DNA of 28,826 nt from Ichthyosporea sp. XGB-2017a (lineage: Eukaryota; Opisthokonta; Ichthyosporea). Position 1 is the stretch's first letter; every line of letters starts with the position of its first letter. Position numbers and translations under genes: made by a program. The notes under the pieces were generated by a model. The model searched no databases. It was not told where the DNA came from and worked only from the letters and a program-made list of their open reading frames with translations. Positions 19,001-27,797 of the stretch are shown in pieces. The stretch covers positions 33,317 to 62,142 of the forward strand of contig PDIM01000045.1 in assembly GCA_002811675.1 (NCBI GenBank), written 5' to 3'.

Positions 19001-19485
19001 ACTTTGCTTCTCTGTCTGTCTCCCCTTGCTGGATCCTAGCTGTCCAATACTACACAACCCCAAGAGACTGTTCAGTGCTAGCTATGAATCCCCAATTAGT
19101 CCCCAGCTAGTACACCCCACTCACTACTGCAGCAGCTATTATAGACTACAGTAGCCACACCTACCTAATAAATAAAAACTCCTGCTGATCGATCCCTCCC
19201 GTGCCGCTAATTCCCCCTCCAGCTACATAATAATAATTACTGTGTGCACTGCAGTCCAGGGCTGCTTAACTTTTGGGTTGATTTGGTTAGAGGGACCTGC
19301 TTGTGTTAGTTTGGCAACGCGTTGGTACGGTGTGGCTATTTTATTTATTACTGCGGAGAGACAAGGCTCTAGTAGCTCGATAAATATGGACTGATTAAGG
19401 TGCATTGGGGTGGGGAGCGAGACAGAGAGAAAGATAAAGAGAGGGACAGAGGCTGAAGGCGAGAGGTGGTGGGGGAGGCCGGGCA
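19001..19485. promoter_or_regulatory. Divergent promoter region between acyltransferase-3 and lipase genes
   Basis: 485 bases between opposed ATGs. The lipase side (19418-19555) is a long purine-rich stretch of gagagaca-like repeats. The acyltransferase side is mixed, with CTAGCT-type short palindromes near 19070-19110. No clear TATA box. Confidence 0.4.
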
Positions 19486-22194
19486 ATGGAAGAGAGTGTG
19501 TGTGAGAGAGATGTACATGTGGAGTGTGCGTGTGAAGAATATGGTGGAAAGGGGGCGGGCTCGTGCTCTGCCAAGAGAAGGAACGAAAAGAGTGGGTGTG
19601 GGGAGGAGAGTGATCTTGAGCAACAACATGTAGCGAGTCTTGATCCACGACTGCATATGATATATCCGCCTCCATTGTTCACCATTGAGGTGCTCTCTCC
19701 CACAGCCAGTCGATGGGTGGTGGTTATTTGTTGGCTGGCTCTGCTCGTAACTCTTGGTCTGTTAGTCGTTCGTTTCTTTGCTTGCTTCACTTCCATGGAA
19801 GAATATCCGAAATTCTGTTCACAAGGGATAACTTCACAGTCGGGGAACTGCTTGGAAGTTTCTACCATAAACAATACCACCACATATGTCCAAGTTATTG
19901 ACTGGGAATTCCTTTTCCAGACGTTCACATATGACTTTGCGCCTGTTGTTAGTAACCTATCAGTATCGTTTTATATCGTGAATACCTCCGCAATTGTTTC
20001 ACTGGAGAGCAGACTCGAAGGGGACAGCCCGTGGGAGCTGTACACCAAAAAAAACTTCACCAGCCTCATACTGGACTGCCCTCCCTCTCGTGACCCTAGT
20101 TTTGGCTGTAAATACGTTACGCTGCTGGACACCTCTGACACAACCACATCGAATTACCAAGACACCATATCTTCACAGGTGCATCAATTTCGAGTCACTA
20201 CTGTGTTTGAGGGCAGTTTGCAGAGTGGCGTCTTTGAAGGGTTGGACGGGGGGCATTTTCAGACGCAGCACTTGAGTGGAGGATATGTCCTTTTCGATAT
20301 GACATATGGCTTTGGGTTTTATACTATTTTGGTGTGTTTCTTAGGTTACTTTCTCTTTAAATCCATCAAATACCACAATTTCTCCCATTGGACGGTGCAA
20401 CATCGACAGGCCTTGCTGTTTGGTGTTGGCACCGTCCTCGCCTATTCTCCGTTTCTCTTTCTTGTGCTCTTTTATCAGAATCGTGCCTTTGAGGTAGGAT
20501 TCCCCACAACAATGGCAAATACCACAGGGCTTTTTACTACAATGCTTAGCCTTGTTACGTTGATGGGAAGCTTGGCCTACCCGATTGGGGCCACTCAGCT
20601 TCCGTGGAAGTTCTACCTGGATAAATTACTTTTTGCGCTCGTGGGGGTGTTTGTAGGGTGCACATATATGGTGCAGGCATTTTATAACAGAGAGTCATTT
20701 GGGGATCCTGAAAACAGGGATTATGTTTTTATGCAAGCGGTGGGATATATTGTTTGGGCTGCGTTTGTCATCATGCTCATTTGGCTTATCATTTTGTATT
20801 TACGCCTCCGGGCGTTGTTAAGAAAACAACCATATGTAAAGAACCGTTTCAGAATGTTGGCGCTTAATGGCCTTTTTTTTTTAGGGACCATTGTACTCCT
20901 CGTCGACCTTTTTGTAGCGATTTCTTCCAGCATCTTTAGACCGTTCGTGCCACCAATAACACTGTATGTCATTGCGAACTTTCCCTTGTACGCCAATGCG
21001 GCAACTTGTATTTACTCAATGTTTGTCGTGTACCTTTTTGTCCCAGCTAAACTTACGAGGCATGACTTTGCTTTGAAAAATGAAACTTCTAAAAACTCTG
21101 AACACAACCAGTTTGATGTACGACTTGCGCGATGGATTCTCACTTTTGCCGGGGAGACATATCGAATTAACAGAAACGCGAAAAACAATGGATTAAATGC
21201 TTCTGGGTATAATTATAGATTGAAGAAGCTCATTGTAAACGAAGAATCGGATACAAATGTCATTGTGGCGGAAAAGGACGGTTTTCTTGTTGTGGCATTT
21301 CGTGGAACAAAGTCGAAAAAAAATGTATCTACGGATATTAATCTTAAGCGGGTTCCCATTGAAGAAGATTGGGAAAAGAACACTAGGGCCAGCCACTCGA
21401 ATTCAAACAGTGACAGGGATGTGGAACTTGGACAAGCGATGAAAAACGATAAAAAGGGTTTTGCAATATCTGTTACTGAGCATCGAGTTACTCGAGTACA
21501 CAAAGGATTCTGGACTGCCTACTGTACTGTGCGCGAGGAGGTAATCGATGAGGTACGCTCGTATTTGGCAGTCCATCCCGAATGCACATCAGCTGTACGT
21601 GTTACGGGTCACTCACTGGGGGGCGCACTGGCTACTCTCCTTACTTATGAACTTAAGAAGCGATACAACATTGATGTGTGCCTGTATACATTTGGCCAAC
21701 CTCGCGTTGGCAATAGCACTTTCAAGGTGCGGTTTAATTCATTAATCAGGGATGCTCATCGCGTTTGTATGGACGGTGATGTGGTTACAGGGCTCCCCAA
21801 ATGGGGATTTTCGCACTGTGGCCAACGTACAAATGTCGACGCTTTGGGGAATAGAATCAGCTTGCCTTCAATTTTTGAACAATCGCTTGTTGTGGGTTCG
21901 CGTCGAAAGATAAATAGCCACAAAATGGGCTCTTATCGGCATGCCATTAATGCATGTGTCAAAGTTGAAAATAGGCTGCATCTTTACCATGATACTGGTC
22001 TCGATGTTGCTAACTCGAACGATAATATTCATATTGTCTTTACGACCGACAGAGCCCACATTGAGTATGGATTCCGCACACAAATCCCGGCAATGTGTAT
22101 GATGCCTCAAATGGCCCAATTGGATGCGGAAATATCATCGGAAACAGGCGTTGGGGAAGACCGTATATCAAGCTCCCTTTCTGAGCAAAACTAA
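19486..22194 (+). CDS. Multi-TM membrane protein fused to a class 3 lipase
   Basis: 902 residues. The first 75 are polar. TM1 is about 77-100 (WVVVICWLALLVTLGLLVV), followed by a lumenal or outer segment of about 165 residues with several N-glycosylation sequons and Cys. Then come about seven membrane segments between 268 and 522. TM1, ectodomain and seven-TM bundle recall the Wntless/TMEM181-like (GOST) layout; this is a resemblance only. The C terminus is Lipase_3: AFRGT (604-608, oxyanion region), GHSLGGALA (708-716) with nucleophile Ser710, TFGQPRVGN (735-743), DGDVVTGLP (763-771) with likely acid Asp765, and a His in the SHKMGSYRH stretch (811-819). This triad hydrolyses acylglycerols or phospholipids. 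The lipase follows the last TM and so may be cytosolic, as in sn-1 diacylglycerol lipases, which have only four TMs. First ATG used; Met58 is an alternative. Confidence 0.9.
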   Translation: MEESVCERDVHVECACEEYGGKGAGSCSAKRRNEKSGCGEESDLEQQHVASLDPRLHMIYPPPLFTIEVLSPTASRWVVVICWLALLVTLGLLVVRFFACFTSMEEYPKFCSQGITSQSGNCLEVSTINNTTTYVQVIDWEFLFQTFTYDFAPVVSNLSVSFYIVNTSAIVSLESRLEGDSPWELYTKKNFTSLILDCPPSRDPSFGCKYVTLLDTSDTTTSNYQDTISSQVHQFRVTTVFEGSLQSGVFEGLDGGHFQTQHLSGGYVLFDMTYGFGFYTILVCFLGYFLFKSIKYHNFSHWTVQHRQALLFGVGTVLAYSPFLFLVLFYQNRAFEVGFPTTMANTTGLFTTMLSLVTLMGSLAYPIGATQLPWKFYLDKLLFALVGVFVGCTYMVQAFYNRESFGDPENRDYVFMQAVGYIVWAAFVIMLIWLIILYLRLRALLRKQPYVKNRFRMLALNGLFFLGTIVLLVDLFVAISSSIFRPFVPPITLYVIANFPLYANAATCIYSMFVVYLFVPAKLTRHDFALKNETSKNSEHNQFDVRLARWILTFAGETYRINRNAKNNGLNASGYNYRLKKLIVNEESDTNVIVAEKDGFLVVAFRGTKSKKNVSTDINLKRVPIEEDWEKNTRASHSNSNSDRDVELGQAMKNDKKGFAISVTEHRVTRVHKGFWTAYCTVREEVIDEVRSYLAVHPECTSAVRVTGHSLGGALATLLTYELKKRYNIDVCLYTFGQPRVGNSTFKVRFNSLIRDAHRVCMDGDVVTGLPKWGFSHCGQRTNVDALGNRISLPSIFEQSLVVGSRRKINSHKMGSYRHAINACVKVENRLHLYHDTGLDVANSNDNIHIVFTTDRAHIEYGFRTQIPAMCMMPQMAQLDAEISSETGVGEDRISSSLSEQN

Positions 22195-22525
22195 CTACAT
22201 TTAGTGTCTTCCGTGCATTCATCTATTCATAATTCTTCAATTTATTGTTTGACTGTTGCTTATAAAGAAATATGTTTCCCGGTGTTTGATATAACATGTT
22301 GCTGGTGGCTTCAATTGAGAATCAAACCATGGATCTGATTAGCCCAAGCATGTTCAATGGGTTACCACGAGCAGTTCTCTTGTGAATACTTTTTAATGTA
22401 ACGGCCAGCAGATGCCACACTTCAGGGAAGAGGACGTTCCTTGCAAAATTAGTGAGTCTTCACTTTTCCTCTTATAAATGGGGGTGTGGGGGGCTACGCC
22501 GTGTTTTCTATTTCGCCCATGTGGA
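22195..22525. other. Convergent intergenic, overlapping 3' ends
   Basis: 331 bases between the lipase stop and the cyclase stop. The only minus-strand AATAAA is at 22241-22246, next to the lipase stop. The nearest plus-strand AATAAA is at 22539-22544, inside the end of the cyclase gene. If those are used, the two transcripts overlap antisense. No gene is seen. Confidence 0.45.
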
Positions 22526-25500
22526 CTATTCGGCCATTAATAAATCTATTTGCTTATTAGCTGTACTTGCCGACGCATCTTCCATATCCGATTTGTGTTC
22601 CTTACTTTTACCAAAAAGGGTGGTAATCATTTGCTCTGCTTTTTGTGACCCAGACTCCGCATTTTCATTTGACACTGACACCATTTGCAACCGCTGCCTG
22701 AAACCGTTTAAGAAATAGGTTGTCATCATACCCTTTCCTTTAACCTCCATAGTGCCCCGTTCTTCAGTATCGTACTCGTTAACTGTATCACTGTCTAGAC
22801 ATTTCTTAAATGTCTCAGATACCTGAATACGACCTTTCACACCTGTAGACTCCATACGCGATGCAGTGTTGATAGTGTCTCCAAAAAGACAATATCGAGG
22901 CATTTTGGAGCCGACCACTCCACCAACAGTTGGACCACTGTGAAGCCCGAGGCGAAAGTTAATCTCATTTCCCTCTCCAACGCATGAGGGAAGCTTGATT
23001 CTGCTTCTGCTACTTATCATATGCAAGGCGACTTTGGCAATATGTTCGTAATGCAAACTGTCTCTAATAGGAACGCCTGATGCTACCATATAAGCGTCAC
23101 CAATTGTTTCCACTTTGTATACCCTGTACATCGATATAATATCATCAAATATAATGTAAACATTGTTTAAGAGGTCCACGACTTGTAAAGGACTCATTTG
23201 AGCGCATATGTTAGTGAACCCTACAATGTCACTAAAAAAGATCGACACGCGATCAAAACTTTCAGGTTCAACCGACTGTCCTTGCACTAGACGCTCCACA
23301 ACAGACGAAGGAAGAAGTTCACCGAGCAATTGTGTCATTTTTACCTTTTCTTCTTTCAGTTCCTCTGTACGCTCTTCCACCATTATTTCAAGCTGGGTGG
23401 AGTAAGTGCTTAACTTTTGCATCATAGTTTGGAGAATGCTTGTAGTTCCGAAAAATTGAGTGACATTTCTCATTACGTCCCTTACTTCCTTCAGAGACGG
23501 GCGGTTCTCTGGAACAAAATCCCACATTTTTGCAATTAGATTCTTTACCCTTGAATCTATTTTGGCACAGTTTTCTTTGTTCAAGTCTGGCCGAAATTCT
23601 GTGTTGACTTCCACGGTTTTGACTGTATTTTCGACGCTCAAATGCATGTCCGAATAAGGCTCTTGGCAATACAAGACTTCATACATAATCATACCATACG
23701 CGTATATGTCGCCTTTCTGTCTCACAGAGATGGGAGGAAAGTTGATGGACCTGATCACATTTGATACTTTCCTATTCACTGCAGTTAGTATGGAATCTGT
23801 AATGGATGTTTGCTTCTCTAACAAAACTTTTTTTATGGATGATTTCTTCTTACTTGGGACACTCCAAAGAGAAGCTTTCGAGGAGTTCGACTTCTGTGAC
23901 TTTTTCCTGTCATCGCTTGCATAATATGTTTCATCCATCCCAAACACCACTCGATGAAAGTTTAAGAGTTCTGGGGCCGACCAATATAACTTTCGCATGT
24001 TGTGATCCGCTGCCATACCGCTCTTTCCCCATACACTCTGTCGATTAGTCCAATATACGTGTTCGAGGCCAAATCCCATGAGCCGTATGGACCAGTGCTT
24101 GTCAATAATACAGTTCTCAGATGATAGGTAACCGTGGTAGTTAAACCCGCTCCTATGGAGAAAGGACAAACCGCCATAGATATCATGTGAGAATGTATAT
24201 TTCATGTCTATATCAACATCGCGTGCCCGATCCGAGTTACAAAAATCAAGTAACGTTCCGTGGTGGTAGTATGCGTAAACAAGACTGGCATGTGGAGCAT
24301 CAAGGACTGCTCCCACGAAAGTTGCGACCAGGGCGTGGTCCAGATTGAAAAGAGCCTGCAGTTCAATGAGCTCAAAATCACCCGTTCGTAAGTTTTCTAC
24401 CCCAAGGCTCTTTACGTGAACTGCTTTCCCTTTGTAGAACCTCGCGTTCCGGCGATAACTGCGTGAGGTTTCGGCTGGTTGTTTTCCTTCTGTATGGTTT
24501 GGTATTTTCTTAGCTTGACTTATAATTGATGGGCGTCCATGAATAGCATGCATTGGACTGTACCCAGTACCTACGCTTGACATACTTGTACGACCAAGTG
24601 AGAATTGAGAATCCGAGTCCTCTGATCTAGAATGCAGATCGATATATTCTATCTTCCATCTCATTGAGCGAAGCTCTTTTTCTACGAACTTTCTTTGTCG
24701 AAAGCGCAAATATACCAATAGCAATATAATCACTATCAGCCCACCTGTGCCGCAAACAACGATAATTATAGGGAATTCGCTATCTTTAGATTGGCACGAT
24801 GCACCTGAATATCCATTTATGCACTGACATTGGCCCAAGTAGCATGTCCCATGCAATTCGTCTGTGCAATTATTTGGGCACTCATATTGGGCTTCATAAG
24901 ACAATTGAAACCCTTCGTAAACATTTGACCCCTTATTATTGATATCTTGAACAAATTCCACTGTGATATTGTCCGCAGCAGAAATAGATACTTCCGATTC
25001 ATATTCACACTTGCCTCCAAAATATCCAGACGGACATACACACGACAAAGTCCCTGAACTGTTTTCAACACATTTACCAAAGTTGCACTCGACATTTAAC
25101 GCACATGTACTTTCCGACATCGTAAACAATTTGACATCATTTGCTCTATCTTTGGATACTCCAGTGATAGTTAGTTTGTCTTCACTTAAATTTTCTAGAT
25201 GAAATTTATCGAAGGAAACTTTTATACCTTTTCTTGCACTACCATTTACTGTGGCAGGTAAGCTAACTGTCCACTTACACGTGCGCGAGACAGTATCGTA
25301 ATATTTACCTGCTTGTGATTGAATAGCACCAGTAAGGCTTGTAATAACGCCGCTGTCTTCAAGACAAGAGGCTGACCAACACCCCTGGCCAAAATATCCA
25401 CTTTTGCACGCACACTCGCCGCTCTCGGAGCACGAGCCTCCCACCGAACTGCAGGTTAACGGTGAGCATGTATTTGTTACTATTAGCTCATACGCTACGC

Positions 25501-27520
25501 TGAAACCATTCCTGTTTGCCACAAAGCTAGATTCAAATGACATGGAAACCGCAGGCCCCTTTATAAATAACACTGCTTCATTTTCTGTGGATGACTTGAA
25601 CACTGTTTCCAGTACTTTATCTGCACCTTGACCTTTGTAGACAGTCAGTGCATCAAAGCCATCTTCTATATCCATTGCAGATATTGTTAATTTGATTGTA
25701 CTGTCAACGGATGCACCTGTCGGTGCGATTATCCACCAGCAATAACGATTGGGAAGATACTTGACCCCAACAGGTGACACCCGAAAATTTCCTTTTTCTG
25801 TTGAATACGAACGAGCTCCCCCACAGCTTTTCTCAGAGCAGTCCATACCTGAAAACCCTGGTTCGCACACACAAACCCCTCTAGAAGTGTCACAAGCCCC
25901 CTGTCCAATAGTACTTCCACAGTCCTGATTTGTAGTGCACGCGACTGAAGCGACAAACGTGAATTCCACACCTTGCTCAACCGCTACCCCAAAAGGACCA
26001 AACCCATTAAGGGTGGGAAACCCACCATTTGAAGACAATGTTATTTCTACGATGAGAGGCCCTTGGTGTGCAATAGGTCTCGCCACCCCTTTGCCTGTGT
26101 ACTGCATTATCAGATTATCATCTAGGATCTCTTTATGGTATACGCGGATACCGTTCCCTTCCAACCAAAAGTACTGGAACTCAATCTTGACTGAGGAAGT
26201 GGATGTAATTGAAACAATACATACTCGATTCGAAGACACATCTCGTTGCGAGCTGTAAGACCCCGCACTGCTCGATAGAACAATTGGCGTTGCGCTTTCG
26301 CAATTTTCTTCCTGAGTGGTAAATGTCTGGGTGTATGTGCTGGAGGGAAGAGATGCAAACGTGATTGGGTTGGCCAGCGCCTCTGCCATTGGAGTTTTGT
26401 GGATGACACCTGTCAAGTCTTTTTGCAAATTGGCCTTGGAAAGAAGTTTTTGTTCAACAAAAAAGGTCCCAGCGTCTACAATTGCAGTTTGAATGTCTGT
26501 TTCAATAGCACTCTGTTGCTGTTCCTTGCTAACAACACTTCCTTGGATTAGCACCCCCATGAAAGCACTGGTATACGTCCCCGGGTACTGGGCGCTTCCA
26601 ACAAAGTCCGGTCCATTGAAGCTTGTCACAGCACTGTTAAACCTACTGCCACCGGGCCTCCACAAGGCAAAGCTGCCCTCACTTCGCATATCCTCGTCTA
26701 CTGCTATCATTACTTGCAAGACATGTTTGAGAATATCTTGATTCTCAGACGCAAATTTCTCGGTTGTGATCCAAAAGTTAGATGTCTTTGCACCCCACTG
26801 TCCAAGAGTCAAAGAAGAGTACATGATTTTCCCCCCATTTGCCAATGCATGGCCGAGCATAGGGTACCAAATATAAGTGCAGTCAATCGCCTTTTTATCC
26901 CAAGCTTCAAACATATCTGAAGGCTTCATAAAAACCAGCTCTATATCGGTGGCCTGTATCCCAAATAGAGTTAGTCCCAATAACGCATGGAAATGCGTCG
27001 TGGATCCAAAGGGAACGGCATAACGCAGCTTGGGGTTTTTTTTTAGGTCCTTTGGTCCTTTGATCCCCAATTCGCTTCTATAGACCATTGCCTCCATATC
27101 CCCCACGTAGAACTGCACCCCAAAAACAACCAGAGGCATCTCCCTATACACCCCGAGTGCTGTGGGTGAAGACCCAGTGGCAGCGAAGTCCAGCACTCCC
27201 GAGTTGACAAGATCTAGCATGTGAATCCCCGAAGACACCGAGTAAGAATGAAACTCCCACTCTGCAGTGTCAAAGGCTCTTGTTTGTGTGATATAATGTA
27301 TACCAAGAGGTATATCATCAAACTTGCCATACCGCACTATTCTCTTCCCGGCAACTGCGCCCCATTGTGACTCAACGACCGCAACACACAATAGTGAAAT
27401 GAACAGCCACACAATCTTAGAAGGACAGTACCGCCCTCTTCGCCCACACCCAATGTTGCCTCCCCAACAAATACAAAGGCCAATTTCCTGGCACCTTTGC
27501 TTTATGCAACCACACCTCAT
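22526..27520 (-). CDS. Receptor guanylate cyclase with TauA-like, CUB and EGF ectodomain
   Basis: 1664 residues from the ATG at 27520 (the frame extends five codons upstream to a GTG). A Cys-rich leader precedes a hydrophobic signal (IVWLFISLLCVAVV). Residues about 60-372 match TauA-type solute-binding proteins of taurine ABC importers: VPFGSTTHFHALLGL (169-183), DIELVFMKPSDMFEAWDKK, GQWG (240-243), AIVDAGTFFVEQK. Then CUB1 (407-527), EGF (528-561), CUB2 (566-683), EGF (685-714), CUB3 (719-877) with an EGF nested at 806-838, EGF (881-909), TM (917-938). Inside: kinase-homology domain (about 1025-1355), coiled coil (1355-1400), class III cyclase (1419-1607). FSDIVGFT supplies Asp1431, ETIGDAY supplies Asp1475; Glu1471 and Cys1544 (YCLFGDT) specify guanine; Asn1551 and Arg1555 are the transition-state pair. 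It converts GTP to cGMP. Taurine or another sulfonate as ligand is inferred, not shown. Confidence 0.96.
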   Translation of the reverse strand: MRCGCIKQRCQEIGLCICWGGNIGCGRRGRYCPSKIVWLFISLLCVAVVESQWGAVAGKRIVRYGKFDDIPLGIHYITQTRAFDTAEWEFHSYSVSSGIHMLDLVNSGVLDFAATGSSPTALGVYREMPLVVFGVQFYVGDMEAMVYRSELGIKGPKDLKKNPKLRYAVPFGSTTHFHALLGLTLFGIQATDIELVFMKPSDMFEAWDKKAIDCTYIWYPMLGHALANGGKIMYSSLTLGQWGAKTSNFWITTEKFASENQDILKHVLQVMIAVDEDMRSEGSFALWRPGGSRFNSAVTSFNGPDFVGSAQYPGTYTSAFMGVLIQGSVVSKEQQQSAIETDIQTAIVDAGTFFVEQKLLSKANLQKDLTGVIHKTPMAEALANPITFASLPSSTYTQTFTTQEENCESATPIVLSSSAGSYSSQRDVSSNRVCIVSITSTSSVKIEFQYFWLEGNGIRVYHKEILDDNLIMQYTGKGVARPIAHQGPLIVEITLSSNGGFPTLNGFGPFGVAVEQGVEFTFVASVACTTNQDCGSTIGQGACDTSRGVCVCEPGFSGMDCSEKSCGGARSYSTEKGNFRVSPVGVKYLPNRYCWWIIAPTGASVDSTIKLTISAMDIEDGFDALTVYKGQGADKVLETVFKSSTENEAVLFIKGPAVSMSFESSFVANRNGFSVAYELIVTNTCSPLTCSSVGGSCSESGECACKSGYFGQGCWSASCLEDSGVITSLTGAIQSQAGKYYDTVSRTCKWTVSLPATVNGSARKGIKVSFDKFHLENLSEDKLTITGVSKDRANDVKLFTMSESTCALNVECNFGKCVENSSGTLSCVCPSGYFGGKCEYESEVSISAADNITVEFVQDINNKGSNVYEGFQLSYEAQYECPNNCTDELHGTCYLGQCQCINGYSGASCQSKDSEFPIIIVVCGTGGLIVIILLLVYLRFRQRKFVEKELRSMRWKIEYIDLHSRSEDSDSQFSLGRTSMSSVGTGYSPMHAIHGRPSIISQAKKIPNHTEGKQPAETSRSYRRNARFYKGKAVHVKSLGVENLRTGDFELIELQALFNLDHALVATFVGAVLDAPHASLVYAYYHHGTLLDFCNSDRARDVDIDMKYTFSHDIYGGLSFLHRSGFNYHGYLSSENCIIDKHWSIRLMGFGLEHVYWTNRQSVWGKSGMAADHNMRKLYWSAPELLNFHRVVFGMDETYYASDDRKKSQKSNSSKASLWSVPSKKKSSIKKVLLEKQTSITDSILTAVNRKVSNVIRSINFPPISVRQKGDIYAYGMIMYEVLYCQEPYSDMHLSVENTVKTVEVNTEFRPDLNKENCAKIDSRVKNLIAKMWDFVPENRPSLKEVRDVMRNVTQFFGTTSILQTMMQKLSTYSTQLEIMVEERTEELKEEKVKMTQLLGELLPSSVVERLVQGQSVEPESFDRVSIFFSDIVGFTNICAQMSPLQVVDLLNNVYIIFDDIISMYRVYKVETIGDAYMVASGVPIRDSLHYEHIAKVALHMISSRSRIKLPSCVGEGNEINFRLGLHSGPTVGGVVGSKMPRYCLFGDTINTASRMESTGVKGRIQVSETFKKCLDSDTVNEYDTEERGTMEVKGKGMMTTYFLNGFRQRLQMVSVSNENAESGSQKAEQMITTLFGKSKEHKSDMEDASASTANKQIDLLMAE

Positions 27521-27797
27521 TCTCTTCCCTTGCACATTAGCAACTCATAACTATCGAAGGAATTAAGAATCCATATGTAGTAGAGGTGCACAAGGGAAGG
27601 ATTGCACTAAAGGGCGCACTGTTCTAGTTTCCAAATATTATTATAACTTGTTGTTATTATAACTTGTTGCTACAATACGTGCATAGCTATAAATATATTA
27701 GTGCTCTGATCGATCAGGTATATTATAATTGATAATTATAAGCATGGCTATATATGGGAATCAAGGACCTTGATTATATCCCCTTATAGTAAACTAA
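27521..27797. promoter_or_regulatory. AT-rich upstream region of the cyclase gene
   Basis: 277 bases, strongly AT-rich, with ATATTTATAG-like TATA candidates on the minus strand near 27690-27700 and a 16-bp tandem duplication at 27638-27669. It probably holds the promoter of the cyclase gene. Confidence 0.4.
27638..27669. repeat. Perfect 16-bp tandem duplication
   Basis: The 16-mer ttattataacttgttg occurs at 27638-27653 and again, unchanged, at 27654-27669. It lies 118-149 bases upstream of the cyclase ATG. It may be slippage or a duplicated protein-binding site. Confidence 0.8.

Noticed and set aside
22526-27520. Bacterial contamination as the source of the TauA-like sequence
   Set aside because: It is in frame with a eukaryotic-type leader, CUB and EGF modules, one TM and a receptor cyclase, with no break in the reading frame.
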